A stretch of 64,000 nucleotides of DNA from Planctomycetota bacterium (GTDB taxonomy: Bacteria > Planctomycetota > Phycisphaerae > Phycisphaerales > Phycisphaeraceae): NCBI GenBank assembly GCA_021413865.1, contig JAIOPN010000034.1, positions 1 to 64,000 of the forward strand, read 5' to 3'. The position numbers and the translations under genes were made by a program. The notes beneath the pieces were generated by a model that was not told the DNA's origin, made no database searches, and worked only from the letters and a program-made list of their open reading frames with translations. Of this stretch, positions 63,224-64,000 are shown one piece after another (the first letter of the stretch is position 1; every line of letters starts with the position of its first letter).

Positions 63224-63862
63224 TTACTTCTTCGCCGCGGCGTAGTTCTCGCCGACCTTGGCCCAGTTGACGACGTCCCACCAGGCGGTGATGTAGTCGG
63301 GGCGGCGGTTCTGGTACTTGAGGTAGTAGGCGTGCTCCCAGACGTCCAGGCCGAGGATCGGCTTGCCGCTGGTGCCCGCGACGCCGTCGCCCATCAGGGG
63401 GTTGTCCTGGTTGGCGGTCGAGGCGACGGCGAGTTTGCCGTTCTTGACCGAGAGCCACGCCCAGCCGGAGCCGAAGCGGGTGGCGCCGGCCTTGGCGAAG
63501 TCTTCCTTGAACTTGGCGAGGCCGCCGAGTTCGGACTGGATGGCCTGGGCGAGCGCGCCGGTGGGCTCGCCGCCGCCGCCCTTGCCCTTGGGCGCCATGA
63601 TGGTCCAGAAGAGGGAGTGGTTGTAGTGGCCACCGCCGTTGTTGCGGACCGCGCCGCGGACGTCGTCGGGGACGGCTGTGAGGTTGGAGACGATTTCTTC
63701 GATGCTCTTGGACTCAAGGCTTGCCTTACCGGCAAGCGCGTTATTCAGGTTGGTCACATAGGCGTTGTGGTGCTTGCCGTGGTGAATCTGCATGGTCTGG
63801 GTGTCGATGACCGGTTCCAGAGCATCGAAGCCGTAGGGCAGCGTGGGGAGCGTAAAGGCCAT
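63224..63862 (-). CDS. Superoxide dismutase, iron/manganese family
   Basis: AGGAGG lies 7 bases before the ATG at 63862. The 212-residue protein has [17 protein letters not shown] (metal His near 27), [13 protein letters not shown] (metal His), GSGWAWL and [19 protein letters not shown] (metal Asp and His). It converts superoxide to oxygen and peroxide. [11 protein letters not shown] and the overall sequence suit Mn-type or cambialistic enzymes, but metal choice cannot be proved by eye. No signal peptide is present, so it is cytoplasmic. Confidence 0.97.
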   Translation of the reverse strand: MAFTLPTLPYGFDALEPVIDTQTMQIHHGKHHNAYVTNLNNALAGKASLESKSIEEIVSNLTAVPDDVRGAVRNNGGGHYNHSLFWTIMAPKGKGGGGEPTGALAQAIQSELGGLAKFKEDFAKAGATRFGSGWAWLSVKNGKLAVASTANQDNPLMGDGVAGTSGKPILGLDVWEHAYYLKYQNRRPDYITAWWDVVNWAKVGENYAAAKK

Positions 63863-63923
63863 GGGATATCCTCCTGTGGATGAGTTTTGGGGGTTTGCGA
63901 ATGGGTTCCCCTGACGGAAGGCC

Positions 63924-63952
63924 ATCGTAGAGATTCGGGGTGGAGGGGTCAA
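63924..63952 (-). promoter_or_regulatory. Predicted promoter of the superoxide dismutase gene
   Basis: On the reverse strand TTGACC (63952-63947) and TACGAT (63929-63924) are 17 bases apart. The start would fall near 63917, giving a leader of about 55 bases with the AGGAGG site. No Fur-like or other operator was recognised. Confidence 0.6.
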
Positions 63953-64000
63953 CCTTCCGCCCGACTCTCACGTGCACATACCCTGGGCCAAGCCGCGGGG

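Overview
The window looks like ordinary chromosome from a high-GC member of the Planctomycetota, most likely class Phycisphaerae. This rests on several traits read from the sequence. Most genes are about 60-70 % GC. Secreted and membrane proteins carry low-complexity Thr/Gln/Pro/Ala/Ser linkers of the TQPASQP type. Signal peptidase I has a large insert. Planctomycete-style genes are frequent: Gfo/Idh/MocA oxidoreductases, PhyH-family oxygenases, YfhO and GT39/GT87-like membrane enzymes. The genes for NADH dehydrogenase subunits H and I are separated from each other. The class assignment is inference. No rRNA, tRNA, CRISPR array, insertion sequence or prophage was recognised. About 53 protein genes cover almost all of the 64 kb.

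Layout, 1-24 kb. A partial pcm gene opens the window. It is followed by an M20 peptidase, a tandem pair of Cys-rich proteins (the second fused to a sialyltransferase-like domain), an MBL-fold protein, coaD, recG and an MMPL/RND exporter. A reverse-strand block then holds tadA, a CBM9-like protein, a CCA-adding-type nucleotidyltransferase, a GT39 glycosyltransferase and proS. A forward block follows with a small lipoprotein, an amidase-like protein that seems to lack zinc ligands, a Ser/Thr kinase, comEC and a small membrane protein. An ECF sigma/anti-sigma pair closes the region on the reverse strand.

Layout, 24-46 kb. A eukaryote-like purB comes first, then lipB overlapping a polytopic GT87-like gene, a SPOR-like lipoprotein and a Gfo/Idh/MocA oxidoreductase. 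Next is the ArsR-methyltransferase/ahcY operon, whose promoter and putative operator are both visible. After it come a pseudopilin, yfhO, infC with a probable ATC start, an oxidoreductase/aldo-keto reductase fusion, a secreted planctomycete-type protein, cdsA, an RDD protein, queC, a secreted coiled-coil protein and a threonine dehydratase.

Layout, 46-64 kb. This part holds a GNAT enzyme, a VKOR-DsbA fusion, pgeF, lepB, nuoH, an SGNH hydrolase, an FkbM methyltransferase, a PhyH oxygenase, nuoI, a FIST-domain protein and a small membrane protein. A two-gene ligase/nitroreductase operon follows, then a secreted phytase-like esterase, a second PhyH oxygenase and a superoxide dismutase.

The most informative features beyond routine annotation are these. 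(1) The ahcY operon has a TTGACC-N17-TATCCT promoter with a perfect 14-bp palindrome directly after the -10 box. (2) A GT42-like sialyltransferase domain is fused to a Cys-rich domain that is duplicated next door. (3) A low-GC patch coincides with the editing (INS) domain of proS. (4) Both PhyH proteins have His-x-Gly where the iron-binding His-x-Asp is expected. (5) Several intergenic palindrome families are present, including a 32-bp near-perfect inverted repeat and a hairpin found just downstream of three or four genes.
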